This document shows, in pieces, positions 45,501 to 58,300 of a DNA stretch of 64,000 bases (its first letter is position 1; every line of letters starts with the position of its first letter). The notes below the pieces were generated by a model. That model did no database searches. It saw only the letters and a program-made list of their open reading frames with translations, and had not been told where the DNA came from. The position numbers were made by a program, and so were the translations under genes. This stretch comes from Ehretia macrophylla (lineage: Eukaryota > Streptophyta > Magnoliopsida > Boraginales > Ehretiaceae): the NCBI GenBank assembly GCA_037974665.1, contig CM075778.1:6561001-6625000 (forward strand), in the 5' to 3' direction.

Positions 45501-46087
45501 TATGTCCCGTATATCCTTTTGAATGTTTTTAAGCATGACTACTCAGTCATTATTATATCTGTCAGATAAAAGCAGCAAAAGGAGGAATATTACTAGTAGA
45601 TGTACATCAAGACGAGTACAATTCAAAGATTCTCGAGGAAGTAGCATCAGCGATGGACCAAGGGGAAATGTGTGTAATATTTGCAGGACCTCGAGAGGCA
45701 TTAAACCGATGCATACAGCTTAACAAAGATCTCTATTCAAAATTTGCAGTGATGTTACAGTTTGATGACTTCAACTGTGAAGAACTTGCAATGATGCTGC
45801 AAAATACAATGCATGATCAAGCAGAGGACAATGTGATGGGAGGCTTTGAGCTTCACACTTCTTGCAGTGTTGAGAATGTGGGGAAGATTATTGCCAAAGA
45901 GAGTTGTGAAGAACTGAGAAGCAACTTGAATGCATTTTTGATTGAACCAATTTTAAGAGAGGCCAAAAGGTATTTGAATAACAGGGTTGTTCTCAGTTCA
46001 AGTGATCAAACAGTGGTAACTCTTGAAGATTTGCAAGCTGGTGTACATGTTGTCACTCATATGTACAAGAAATTGCTAGACTTTTGA
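42581..46087 (+). CDS. AAA-domain protein, CbbX-like, degenerate (probably 4 exons)
   Basis: Exons: 42581-42622 (least certain), 43172-43343, 44583-44680, 45566-46087; 277 aa if exon 1 is right. It resembles the C-terminal AAA half of plant ankyrin-AAA proteins such as Arabidopsis At3g24530 and the CbbX family. It shows ISNIVGLPNVKPQLE, Walker A GNSGTGKS (67-74, split by an intron), then MVAQILGKLFYLAGVLP. Three departures stand out. The pore-loop segment expected after VTE (GEFVGHTGPKT in relatives) is absent. The Walker B motif reads GILLVDVH, with Val in place of the catalytic Glu. No ankyrin repeats occur upstream. The last exon is otherwise a clean 173-codon frame. It could be a lineage-specific non-hydrolysing AAA protein, a truncated duplicate, or an ageing pseudogene. 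An in-frame ATG at 42482 would add 33 residues. Confidence 0.65.
43560..43697. repeat. Tandem duplication in an intron, unit 69 bp
   Basis: AGGGGTGAATT...ACTCTACGAATATATTT occurs twice head to tail (43560-43628 and 43629-43697) with a handful of differences. It belongs to a dispersed family also seen near 46700 and 61550. Confidence 0.85.
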
Positions 46088-46689
46088 TTAACCGGAATAT
46101 TGTATAGGCCGGGTTATTTATTTATTTATTTTTTTGATAATGAGGAGTCGTTAAAAGTAGGATAATGTTGAATTCATTTTAAGGTTAAAAGTCGTGTGAT
46201 ACAATAGTATATTTCAATACACGTATCAATTTAGTCAAAAAAAATGTTTGAACTTAAAATATTTGTTTTACAAGCCAATATTTTTACCTTGGATTCACAC
46301 TCTCGGGAGAGCCTAATAATTTCTTTTTGTTTTTGGTCAAACTGCAAAAAGCTGCTATATTTATGAAATTTTGAGTGTACAATTAATGAATTGCACTTCC
46401 TAATCATAGTAGATCGAATCTATCTAATTTTTATCGTATGAATGATCACTATAAGTCAGACTTGAATTATTTTTCGTCAAACTGCAAACATTTTTTTTTT
46501 GTTTTTTGCTAAATAAACTGCAGACATGTTTCTCTGGCTTTTATTATTCTTGGTTAAACTTTTGGAATTGAATTGATTACAAGGTTGCAATTATTTTTCC
46601 AAAAATTTCTTTTAATTTTAACGAAGTGGTTTAGCTTTTCTTCAATCTTTGCTTTGGTTGTTGAATCAAGTGCATATGATATGAGATAG

Positions 46690-46925
46690 ATGAAAGAATA
46701 GGGTTGGATTCAGAATTTTTGCTCCGCGAAAGTTAAAAATATATAATTTAATATTTATATATAGATAATTTTTTTTAATGGGAACTAATTAGTTTTTTAA
46801 TCTAAAAATACCTTAAAAATACACATATTTTTAAAAAATATATCTCTAACTCACTTGTTAATAACTCTACTCTTAAAATTAGTGGGAACTGCAACCTCCA
46901 TTTTCTTCCAACGTAAATCCGCCCA
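46690..46925. repeat. Dispersed repeat, copy of a family also at 43560-43830 and 61540-61690
   Basis: The shared core is CTAATTAGTTTTTTAATCTA followed by AAAATACCTTAAAAATA. Compare CTAATTGGTTTTTTAAGTTA plus AAAATATCTTAAAAATA at about 61604 and CTGACTAATTTTTAAGTAAA at about 43715. The similarity of the 46.3-46.9 kb and 61.46-61.7 kb copies begins earlier, with GTCAAACTGCA-GACAT. The family is unknown; no ends were found. Confidence 0.6.
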
Positions 46926-47065
46926 TGTGAAACAACTCCAAAATTAAAAGTTTAAATCCATTTAAAGTGGTAGATGGTTTGCTTGTTTTCAAGATTGGAC
47001 ATATCAAAAGTGTGGTTGAATGTCTCTTGATCATTTGTGCACGAAGATCACTAAAGCTATCCTAA

Positions 47066-47449
47066 GTGGAGGTTTTAAAAGGTAATTTAGATTTTTAACT
47101 CTCAATTTGGATTTTTAAAGGACAATGATTGAGATTTTTAGAGACTTCATAGAAAAAAAAAATATCAATGGGAGTTTGTAAAACCCAAATATACATAGAG
47201 TCTATCAATTTTTACATCATACATGATTTTTTAAGCAAAAATAGAGCCCAGTCTCTATTTTCTTCAATAAATTTGTTGAAGAAAATAAAAAACTAACTCT
47301 ATTTTTTCTTAAAAAACCGTGAATGATGTCAAATTTGAAAGAAAAATGTGGATTTGAAATTTATAAACCCCCCATTAGTGTTTTTTTTTATCGATGGAAT
47401 CTCTAAAAATATCAATTTTTATCTTTTAAAACCTCCATTGATAATACCC
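47066..47449. mobile_element. Tourist-like MITE (PIF/Harbinger type), about 384 bp
   Basis: The whole element is a decayed foldback. The right end read inward is GGGTATTATCAATGGAGGTT followed by TTAAAAGATAA. The left reads GTGGAGGTTTTAAAAGGTAA, so about 11 bases near its tip seem lost. TAA flanks both sides (47063-47065 and 47450-47452), as expected for PIF/Harbinger insertions. There is no coding capacity. Confidence 0.7.
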
Positions 47450-47916
47450 TAAGGATACAAGACACTTAAGTGTTAAGTTATAAAATAAACTTTTCACCAA
47501 AGATTTGTAGGTAACTTTTCACAAGTCTTTTATTGACCTTATACAAAGAAAGCAAACGACTTATTGCATGAAATTGAGAACTTGAATATTACCACACACC
47601 ATGAAAGCACACTTACATAAAGACTTCAAGAGACCATTCCATATCTCCTCTGATTCATCTATTTTTTGTAGACTATCTAGTCCTTTACCAACCTTGATTG
47701 ACTTTAGAAGACATGCAAGCTCTAGTTAAACGAAAGGAGTACCATAATTGCGAAATATCGAGATTAATTTTTATAAGTTATATGTTTAAAATATATTGTA
47801 CAATATAATCTTATTCGAAAAAATAATAATAATAATACCAAAACTGGCTGTGCTAATTGCTCATCGCGTGGAAAGGTGCATTTCTGACAGCGTACACATA
47901 CTTGCCTTTCTGTTTC

Positions 47917-49325
47917 GGGTTAAAACCATTTTAGTCAATAAGGTTTGCTTTAAAGACCAAATTGGTCCCTGAGATGTGCAAAAAGTCCAATTCAGTCCCT
48001 GCTGTTAATTGCATGCCATTAGAATTAACTTTTTAGAGGGTAGTAATGTCATTTTGCATTTAAAAAAAAAAAAAAAAGCTGAAATGATTCATACTTTTTC
48101 CGGAAAAGTGGATGATAACATGATCATTCTTTGTTTTTTTTTGTTGGTTCCTTATTCCAACACCCACCACCCCCTTCTTCTTCTCTTTCTCTCTTCGACA
48201 TACACACACACAAACAGCTATTTCACCTGCCATGCATGGCCAATCAAAAAAAAAAAAAAAACAAATCCCATAGACACAATAACAATGTAGTAATTTTCAG
48301 TGCATTTCATCTCCGTGGAAATTATTAAATAAACTTTCATACACAACTTTTCCACCTAAAACACAAAATTTGCAGGAAAGAAAACTATTCACATTTATTT
48401 TAGAATAAACACTTCTGTTTAACTTTTTCAATAGCAGTTCCAACTGACATCTACACCACAATCTACGTATAAATTATCTATATATCTGTGTGTGTCCACC
48501 TCTACACATGAGCCAATAACTGTCCATTTTTATTTTCATAAAGAAATACACATACTCAGACAAACACATAGATAAACGAGTAAAGCACTTCTTTTTTTTA
48601 TTTTTTTCTATTCATTGTGTGCCATTTCAAGCCAACCACACTTAGCGAAATAAAATATAATTTGATTTGGTTAATGCTATGTCATTCTCATAGTACAGAA
48701 AAAAAGCAAAATGCTCGAAATGGAAAAACTTCTCACACTTACGGAGCTCAATTAAACAACAATCAAGGCATTAGAATGCACAATTGTTCCATTTTGTGAG
48801 GCAAAACAAATAAAAATAATTATACCCATCAATAATCATAAGTACTACTATTAAATGTAAAGAGGTACTCACGTCCGTCTAAAATATATTTTTATGCAAT
48901 TTCGGAGGCCAAAAAACCAATCGGATTGATCTAAATGCGAAGTGATACTCACGTTCGCCAAGAATATATATATATATATATATATTTATTTATTTATTTA
49001 TATTTATGTATGATCATCCATATCTATTTTTCCGTCTGTGTGTGTGTGTATGTCCAAGAGAGACAGAAGAAGAAGGGAGTGGTGGGTGTTGGAATAAGGA
49101 CCAAAAAAAAAAAAAAACCAAAGAATAATCATGTTACCACCCACTTTTCCGATAAAAGTGTGAATCATTTCAGTTTTTTTTAATGTAAAATGACATTACT
49201 ACCCTCTAAATAGTTAATTCTAATGGCATGCAATTAACGACAGGGACTAAATTGGACTTTTTACACACTTCAAGAACTAATTTGATCTTTAAAACAAATA
49301 TCAGAGACTAAAATGGTTTTAACCC
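47917..49325. mobile_element. Mutator-like non-autonomous element with long inverted repeats, 1.4 kb
   Basis: The ends GGGTTAAAACCATTTTAGTC (left) and GGGTTTAAAACCATTTTAGTC-like (right, read inward from 49325) start inverted repeats of about 290 bases. They run through GGACTAAATTGGACTTTTT, GGCATGCAATTAA, GAGGGTAGTAATGTCATTTT and ATTCCAACACCCACCA, to the CACACA/GTGTGT runs. The flanks TTTCTGTTTC at 47907-47916 and 49326-49335 are identical, a perfect 10-bp target duplication. No transposase or captured gene is visible inside; an AT microsatellite lies at 48964-49001. Confidence 0.88.
48964..49001. repeat. (TA)n(TTTA)n microsatellite
   Basis: About 11 TA units are followed by TTTA units, inside the Mutator-like element. 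Confidence 0.9.
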
Positions 49326-50898
49326 TTTCTGTTTCTTTGCAATATCGAACAGGTAGGTAATGTATTGGGCTAATTTGATGCATCTCAAAAGAGTCCAACT
49401 CTCTAGTATACATTAGCTGCTCTTCACGACTCCCTAGCCTTTTCCAATACATGATTTGGTGAAAAGTTTGTGACCTCTACGCCTATAATTATAGATTCGA
49501 AAGCGAAATTGATATTGTAACATAGTGTTTGAAATTGTATTTAAAAATAAATTATCTTATTTAGTATTATAAAATAGCATTAATTTAATTCCGTCATTTG
49601 TAGATATAAATTGTGTTTGAAATACATGTAAAATATGAATTATAAATTATATTTTACTCAAATACCCTCTCTTTATGCTATTGTGATTATTGAAATTTAA
49701 GAATAATAAACAAGAATTTTGAGACTATCCAATGAGCACTAGCATGAATTAAAACAAGGAAAACAAGAATAATGAGTGATGTTGGCTATAAATTATTGAT
49801 AAGGCATATATCAATTATACAAATAAAAGAGCAATTACAAAAAAAATTACAAGAAAAATTGAAATGAAATGAACTTACAGCATGACTAAACTACGAAACA
49901 ATTTCAAAGAGAAATATGATAGCAATCAACCATGTGTAATGACCATGTAATCAAGAAAATCCTCTTAGACTTATCTCAAATCAACCTTCCTTTACGTTAA
50001 ATACTATAAAATAATCTTGAAGGAAAATATTATTCACAAACTAACTTATTTTGTCTTCATGTTTTGCTGGAAGAGAAAGGTAGAGGGATGTTTTTTTTAG
50101 TTTTTTTTTTTTTTTTTACTTTTGTATTTGAGCCAAAGTTAAATTTAAAGTGTAAAGAAAACCTAAAGGGCAATTTTGTCCTCAAAATATAAGAAACTAA
50201 CTTAAAAAATGTGAATTTGAAAATTTCACCTCTTGAGTACAAATTTGGATATGTTTGAGAAAATTCAAGATTTGCAAATCTTTAAAATCTTGGAATTCCT
50301 ATTTTTTAAGATGCTGCTTCTAAATATAAGAAATTGGATTTGCAAATAAATTATGCAAAATTTTATGAAATTTATTTGTTCTAAACAATCTGTAAGTGTG
50401 TACATGCACACCATGGCTTAAACAAAATTATTTATTTTTGTCAAAATATCTATTAGATAGATTTGATTTTGGTGGCCCCTGTAATTTATAAATGTCTCCA
50501 CTGATCATAGAGTTCTGGCTCCGTCAATGTTTACTTACAAATCACCCACTTAATATTTTTTCTATCGATATAGCATGAAGAAAGATAGCAAAGGGTGAAA
50601 GTAGTTTATTTTATGAACGTTGCTATATATCACATCTTTCTTTTCATAATTGATTTATCATCTCTAATGCATATATTTAGTTAATACTTCAAAAGAAGAT
50701 AGTGAAAAAAAAATATTAAGTTAGTATTCTAACTAGACATATGCGTATAAGACCAAAAAATAAAAATAAAATAAAATATTGATATACATATAAATCAAAT
50801 ACGATAAATAGAAAATGAAAAGCAATGACATCTAATAGTTCCCTTATTCTGTTTAGTACCTTGGGGTATTGAATCATCAAACAATCTCTATTTTAATA

Positions 50899-51290
50899 GG
50901 GTAAATGATTAAAATAGTACCCTATTAAAATAGTATCATATATTTAAGTTCTATGATATTTTTGTTATTTATCTACTAAATGTGATAAATTAATCCCTTA
51001 TCTTTAAATCTGCGATACCGTTAGTCCTTTTAATAAATTTTATCAATTTTTTTAATACAGATTGCATGTGCTTGAGACGTGACCAACTTAAATCAAATTT
51101 TAGAGGGGGAAGAGACTAATTGGTCAGGTATCGAACACATATAATCTATGTTAAAAAATTGACGAAATTTGTTAAAAAAACTAATAAAGTCACAAATTTA
51201 AAGATAAGAGACTAATTTATCACGTTTAATAGATAAAAGACGAAAATATAATAGAATCCAAAGATAAGAGACTATTTTGGTCATTTACCC
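50899..51290. mobile_element. Foldback Mutator-like MITE, 392 bp
   Basis: The two halves are inverted copies of each other over about 190 bases with little spacer. The left starts GGGTAAATGATTAAAATAGT, and the right read inward starts GGGTAAATGACCAAAATAGT. Both continue through TTATCTTTAAAT, GTGATAAATTA and a GACC core. The flanks ATTTTAATA (50890-50898) and CTTTTAATA (51291-51299) agree in 8 of 9 bases. There is no coding capacity. Confidence 0.8.
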
Positions 51291-51518
51291 CTTTTAATAT
51301 CAAGTCAACTAATCATTTTATCCACCGAATTATGTGCATATATTGCCATCAACTTTAATAAAATGAAAAATCTATGAACCCAAATTATTGCAGCGGTGTT
51401 TATTGTTCAGAACATCATAATAAATGATACCCATAAGTCACCATACATCTTAACATTATAAAATTTTAAAACAACCATCCATCAGAGAATCAATAATTTT
51501 CCATTAATCATGATTAGA

Positions 51519-51686
51519 AGATGAGTTTTGATACTATGGTAAAATTCTTATTATATGATATAAAATTTGGTAATTGGAGTCATAAAAATAATTTTTGCAA
51601 AAAGATGAGGTTTGATACCATGGTAAAATTCTTATTATATGATATAAAATTTATTAATTAGAGTCGTAAAAATAACTTTTTATAAA
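51519..51686. repeat. Tandem duplication, period 84 bp
   Basis: AGATGAGTTTTGATACTATG with the following GTAAAATTCTTATTATATGA unit occurs twice (51519-51602 and 51603-51686) with about ten differences. Confidence 0.85.
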
Positions 51687-52369
51687 AAATGTAAAGTAAA
51701 ATTAGGTAAAATAGGATAGTTATTAGATTTGACAAGTCAGACCCAATAAATCTCACAGATATTATAAGATTCACATCATATGAATCTCATGTGCTGTGAC
51801 CAAATCCAATAATTTTCTGTAAAATAAATTTGCCTCTTTCTTAATTTTCAAATATAAGGAAAGTTTTATACACTAAATTGCGGTGCGGATAGTTTTTGAA
51901 TGCATGGATGGCATAATTATGACGCCAACAAAGCAAGAATCATTTCCATCAATATTCTCACTAAAATATCCAGTAAGAGACTCACAAAAGATTGAGTCAC
52001 GTGCTGTACACCATGTCCAGATTCCTTTATTCCATATCTCTGTCCATATTTTTTTAAAGGAAAGCCTTTCGGCTAATATTCTAACGTTTAAAAAGGCAGG
52101 TGACTATCAAAATCACCAAACGACGTCGTTAGTTTGTGCTTCGTTTCCTTCGTACTGAAAAGGAAACTTCACCAAAAACGACGACGTTGTTGTCATTTTC
52201 CATTTTTGTACCAAAAAAGCTTCTCCCTTGTGCTTTCTTTAACACTTCGCTTTCTGCTTCTTCTCTTTTGCATTTTCGAAAAAGGAAAAATAAAAAGAAA
52301 AATATTTTTGAAAAATAATTAGTGAAGCTTAAGCAAAAGTTTTCCGGCGAATTTCGTAAAGCTCCGGCG

Positions 52370-55300
52370 ATGTCTTCACTGCCACCGGAAGTAACTCCGC
52401 TGCTGCCTTCACCATTGCCTCCGGTGAACAGCACGGCGTCTCCGCCGTCTTCGTCGACACCGGTAGTGTCGCCGCCGCCTCCGTCGACGCTGGTGACGTC
52501 GCCTCCGCCTCCGCCCCCGCCTCCGCCGTCCGGAGCGGGGAATAGGACCACATTGATGGCGTTAGGGGTGGGGATCGGGATAGGAGGGGCAATTGTGCTG
52601 GTCTGCGTGGGCATTTTCGTCATTTGGTACAAGAGGAGGAAGAGAAAGCTTGGCTTGGGTGGTGGTGGTGCTCCTTATGGCCCCAAAGGTAGTAAATTTT
52701 GTGCTTATATACATACATATATATATGTATATTATATGCATATTCACACACACACACACACACTCTCTCTCTCTCTCTCTCTCTCTCTTATGCACACGCA
52801 CATATACTGAGAGATGCTTTTGACTTCTTTTGTGATTGTTAGGGTTTAGGGTTTTATTATATTTTGCTGAGTTTTAGTACTGAATGTTGGGCGTTTGTTG
52901 TCATTGTTTCATTGTTTGCTTGGATTTTTGTATTCAGTACTTGAATATTTAATGATTGATGATGCATGAATGATTTGTTTTCGCATAGGTCAATTATTAG
53001 TTTTCTAGTCAAAAACTTGGATTTTTTATGTGTTTATTATTATAATGACTGCCGTGGGTGTCATTTGGAGATATACTATGAGAATTCATTGACTAATTCA
53101 TTGACTAAGTTTTACTTTTAAAGATTTCCGTGATTGTCTAATAATCTATTCTTCGAAATAGTTTGTCCGTATGCATCAAATTTTGGACTTTGGTTGCTGA
53201 CAATTTGGATCCTTTAGTCTTTAACTTATCCTGTAAGGATCGTGCGTTGATTTAGTAGTTTGAAGCTGATTACATGGGTTGTTTTGTTACCCATGGAATA
53301 TCTAACCCTGGATGCTGGAATTTTTTTATTTTTTAATCTTAATTTACTTCTCTGAATTTCATTCTTTCCCTTCTCTCTCCCGTTTTTGCCTCTGGAAGTG
53401 CCAAAATGAGCCTTTAGAGTGCCATGACTGCTGAATGAACACCTATGATGTTGATTTTCTTGAATTATTTACAAACTCTTGATTTGATCTTCGTTGGAAA
53501 GAGGTTCTCAAAATAATGTTCACATGATAGTTGTCATATGGAGATCACGTTTGGGAGAAATACCACCTAGGGCGAGTGCTTTATGGGAAAAGACAAATAA
53601 ACAATGTAGTACATCTGTACTTTCTGGCATGTTTGTACAGTTTCATATGTTTTGGGACTGCAAAAAATGGCAATGTTGGGGATTGCCTGTTAATTCTTGG
53701 AAGAAACTGGAAAGGTATAAAAGGGAGCTTGTAGATCTGCAGCATATGCGGTTTGTACTTATACCTTGGAACGTCCATCTGAGGTTTTTACTAGAGTAGG
53801 TTTCTTAGTAGGGTTTTGTTGGAGACAAGTAAATAAAATGCTCCCTTTTCTAAAAGCTTAAGCTTTCAGATGAGATGGTTAATTATTATGGTATTTGGGT
53901 TAACAAAAGGTCATGTCCTAGGTGAGTCTCACCGCCACCCATTCAAAATAATATATCTACATGTGAGGCTCAATCAAAAAGGATCCCATCTGCATGTGAG
54001 GGGGCTGTTGAAGCACTATGTAAATAAAATAAACCCTCTTTAGCTTTTAGATGAGATTGTCAATTATCATGTTTTTATGTCTGTGTGATTTAAGAGTACT
54101 GAAGAAGATAATGTGAAACTAAAATTAATAAGGCGGGGAAGATGCAGAAACTGTACATTAATATTTTAAAATGTGTTCAAACATGGTTGGTACTTTACTT
54201 TGCAGGATGCACTTGAATATTCTGGCATCGGAAAATGTTTCTTATAACTGAAGAACTTGCTCTTCACTTCTCAAAAAAAAAGAAAGAAACCGAAAAACTT
54301 GTCAGGTTATGACCTTTGGGGCCCTTTCATGAATAATTACATGCTCAATCAGCGAATGAACATTTCATATGGAGTGCTGTTTTTTAAATATGACATTATT
54401 CATTTGTAGGATTCTACAAATGATCTTTTACAAGTGTTATTATATTTCTCATTCTCCTTTCCTTGTCTACTACTGTAAATAGAGTTATCAACAGCTACCG
54501 CTCCTTTTTATTTCCTTGATAGAAGTTCAAAGCATCTTTACTCATTATTGTTTTATCTCAGGTGACCCTTTTGGTGGTCAGCACCATCACTGGCAACACA
54601 ATGTTCCTCCACCAGCTTCTCCACCAACGGACAATGTGGTTGTAATGCTGCAAAAGCCTACTCCACCTGGCATTTTATCGAATTACCCATCTTCCGCTGA
54701 TGGTTCAAATTCCCATCCACCACCTTCTGCTGGGAGCAGTTTGAACTCTGAGATGCCGCTTTCACAATATTCCTCTGATTCCAGTTTGGCATTTGCAAAG
54801 AGTACATTCACATATGCAGAGTTGGCATCCGCAACATGTAATTTTGCCAGCACCAATCTACTTGGTGAAGGCGGTTTTGGATATGTACACAAGGGAGTCT
54901 TTCCTGATGGGAAAGAAGTTGCAATCAAGCAGCTTAAAGCCGGAAGTGGCCAGGGTGAGCGTGAATTCCAGGCGGAGGTTGGAACAATTAGTCGTGTTAA
55001 TCACAGGCATCTTGTTTCACTAGTGGGATACTGCTGTTCAGGGGCTCAGAGGTTGCTAGTATATGAATATGTGCCAAACAAAACATTAGAATTCCACTTA
55101 CATGGTGAGTCCTATAACTAATATTGATGTGATATCTTGTGTATTAGCAATAGTTCTCTCATGTAAGACTTCTTAAGCAAATTCTATATCATCAGCACTT
55201 GCTTGCATGGAAGGAATATTAGATGCTTATTATATACTCAAATTTTAAAAAAGATGCCACAAATGCTGTGTCACTTGGATGTTATATGAATATGCGAACA

Positions 55301-58300
55301 ACTTTGTGGAATGACGCTGATAGTTTGGAATGTAGACAATCTAGGCCATCACACGGTTTTAGCAACAGACTAGTATTCTACAAATACAGCAATATGTAGT
55401 AGCAGAATCAATTTACCTACTATGAAGTTTGTAGCTATGTATAGGAGTTCCCTTGCTTGCGGATTATTTGTCCCACACATGCAATAACTTGTGTAAAAGA
55501 TTAGGGGATATCTTCCTTAATCATTTATCTTGAAATCCTTCATTTTGATTGGTATTAATTAATTATTCTTGTTTTAATTCAATAAGAGGTTTTTTCTTTT
55601 AATAGTTATTAAAAAGAGGCATGATATTCTAAATATTGCTGCACTTACATCTAATCAGTACTTATTGATTTTGAGTCTTTTGCTTTTCTTCAGCTTGTCA
55701 CTTGATTTAGTAGTTAACACTAATTATTACAGAAGAAATTTTTTGCTAGTTCCAATTGTATACTTCCCTTCATTTAGGCTTCCCTTATCTGATAAATCAT
55801 TTATTTAATCTTTCGATGTCCCAAAATTATTTCTGCTCTTTATATATAATCTTAATGGAGATGGATAACAACACAGGTAAAGGACAGCCGGCCATGAATT
55901 GGGCCACAAGGATGAAAATTGCTCTGGGCTCTGCCAAAGGATTGGCATATCTACACGATGATTGTAAGTTCAAATGCATAAATTTCTTAATTTTAAACAA
56001 GGATTTACTTCCTCACCTTCATCAAGATTGCTGGTGCTGTGCCTTCAGTTTTTGATGTATAACACAACCTGCAGGTCGACCCAAGATCATACATCGTGAT
56101 ATCAAGGCTACGAATATTCTTCTTGATGACAATTTTGAGGCAAAGGTGAAACTGACTTAAATCTACTATGGTAGATACACTTATATGAAATGAATCTAAT
56201 TGAGTATACTTCTACTACTTAGACATCAGGTTATCTTTTTTACGTATAAATCTCTCTTTTGAGCAACACTGCCTCTCTCTACTTTCCTGGCATAATTATT
56301 CCAAGTCTCTAGATAGTCTTCAAAGATTATATAGAGTTTGTCACGATGCATATTCAGTAGGTAGGCTCTTCACAGTTCTTCCAATAAATGATATTTCGTT
56401 TTTTTCTGAGAGAATTGAAACTTATCCTTATATTTTATAGGCTATTATATTTTCATAACATTTTTCTATTTAACAATATTAGAGTTCTTTTTTCAAGATA
56501 AAAATTCTTTGATAGATGTTTCTGAGTATGTGCAATTTTCCTTTGTGAGTCCCCTGTGTGCCTGAAGTGGAAAAGAATTTGAAAGTCTTCATCTCCCATT
56601 TATCTTTACCCTTAACTTCAAGATATGTCCCAAGTCTGTCCAACACTTATTGGCCCTGATTTTTGTTTTCGGAGTAGGTTTAGTGCCTTTCACAATTGTG
56701 GTATTGCAAATCCAGTTATTAAATGTTGTTTTAGCTTACCTGGCTGCAAATTCTAGATCCTTTACCTCATAACAATCTCATATAACCTCTTATCTCCAGA
56801 AGCCATAGCATGCTGTATTTAATGATTCATCTTCCTAAATGGTACACTCCCCCACCTTCCTTCCCAAACCCAACAACAAACCATAGTACTTCTACTTTAT
56901 TACTGCTTTCTGAGTGAAGCTTTCTAAATCCCTTCTTCAGGTTGCAGATTTTGGGCTTGCTAGGTTCTATGCTGATGCTGATACTCATGTTTCCACCCGT
57001 GTAATGGGAACTTTTGGGTAAAAGCTACTATTCTTGACATCTTGCAATTTTTAAGTAATCTTTGTTGAATATATTGATTTGATCTTTAACTGTTCTCATC
57101 TATGCTTCTCTTTTTTCACATGAAGATGCTCAAGATTAGACTTGTGTAACTCTTCTTCCTTTTTCATAAGCATCGCTTTTTCTTTACCGTATATTTTGAT
57201 GTGCAGTTATTTAGCTCCAGAGTATGCTCTTAGTGGGAAACTGACTGATAAGTCAGATGTCTTCTCCTTTGGCGTGGTGCTTCTGGAGTTGATCACTGGA
57301 CGCCGACCAATTGATAAGAAAGAACATTACCTTGATGATAACATTGTTGATTGGGTGAGCCTACCTTTAACTGATATAATCTGCAACATTAGAACATTGT
57401 GTTGGGGACAGTACATCTCCTATTTTTGCTTCTTATTCATTCACTGTTTTTCCTTGCTGGGAATGTCAAGCAGTGTTGATGCCAATGTTATTGGACATTG
57501 CTTAGCATTCTTCCCAGTACTTCAGAATATAAGAGAACATTGTATTGAAGAGGAATTCCACTATCATTTTCCTTTTGCATATTGCTGAAGAAACAAAATT
57601 GGACAATATTGTAGTTTGAGAGATTCAGATCTTGTTGTGACTAATATTTAATATGCAAGTTTGGAGAAAAGACTTATAATTAATGATTTAGTATGTATTA
57701 TTTTTATGGCAAAGAGATCTTAGGGATAATATCACTAAGATCCCCTCAGGTTACTGTCAATCAACTGTTACCCCCTGTAGTATCAAATATTACAAAAGCT
57801 CCATTATTACAAGATTTGCATCACACTTAACTCCTTTTGACTAACTAACCGTTAGTCAACGGACAGTCCAATTGTGATGTCAGGCTTGTCAGCAAAAAAT
57901 CTTTCCCCCCAAAAAAAAAGGAAAAAAGAAAAAGAAAAAGTATAAAACGAGATAATGCTCTATCTTCTTCCATCTTTGCCACCCCTTGCAACAACTCTTT
58001 TCCTCAATGACGATGGTGGTGATATAGCAGTTGTAGAAGAATTTGACATGTGATGGATTTCGATTAATTTGCCGTTCTTCGACCCAGCTTATGTTATTTC
58101 CTGCTCTTTTGCTGCACTTGGATCATTCATGAAGATCTTGTCAATTTTGCAATGGATTTTCATTCCGATTTGGGTATTGGTAGAAGTCAGTTGGGATGGT
58201 GGTGCTGGCGATTAATTTAAAGTCTAAATTTTAGATGAGGGTGACAGAGAGAATGGGAGGTGGTGGGAATGAAGGTTGTTTTGATGAAGTGAGCCATTTC

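Larger units (their letters stand above)
46088..52369. other. Gene-free 6.3-kb stretch filled with small transposons
   Basis: No host gene was seen. It contains a dispersed repeat (46320-46925), a Tourist-like MITE (47066-47449), a Mutator-like element (47917-49325), a foldback Mutator-like MITE (50899-51290) and a tandem duplication (51519-51686). 49500-50400 is AT-rich and may hold a further decayed element. The last 250 bases should be the promoter and 5' UTR of the PERK gene. Confidence 0.6.

Noticed and set aside
49500-50400. A further hAT-like or other element downstream of the 47.9-kb Mutator element
   Set aside because: Weak similarity between the two sides (GTTTGAAATTG / TTCTAAACAA), with no convincing ends or duplication.
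52129-52632. Minus-strand ORF opposite PERK exon 1 with Gly runs
   Set aside because: The Gly runs are only the complement of the proline codons of the PERK ectodomain.
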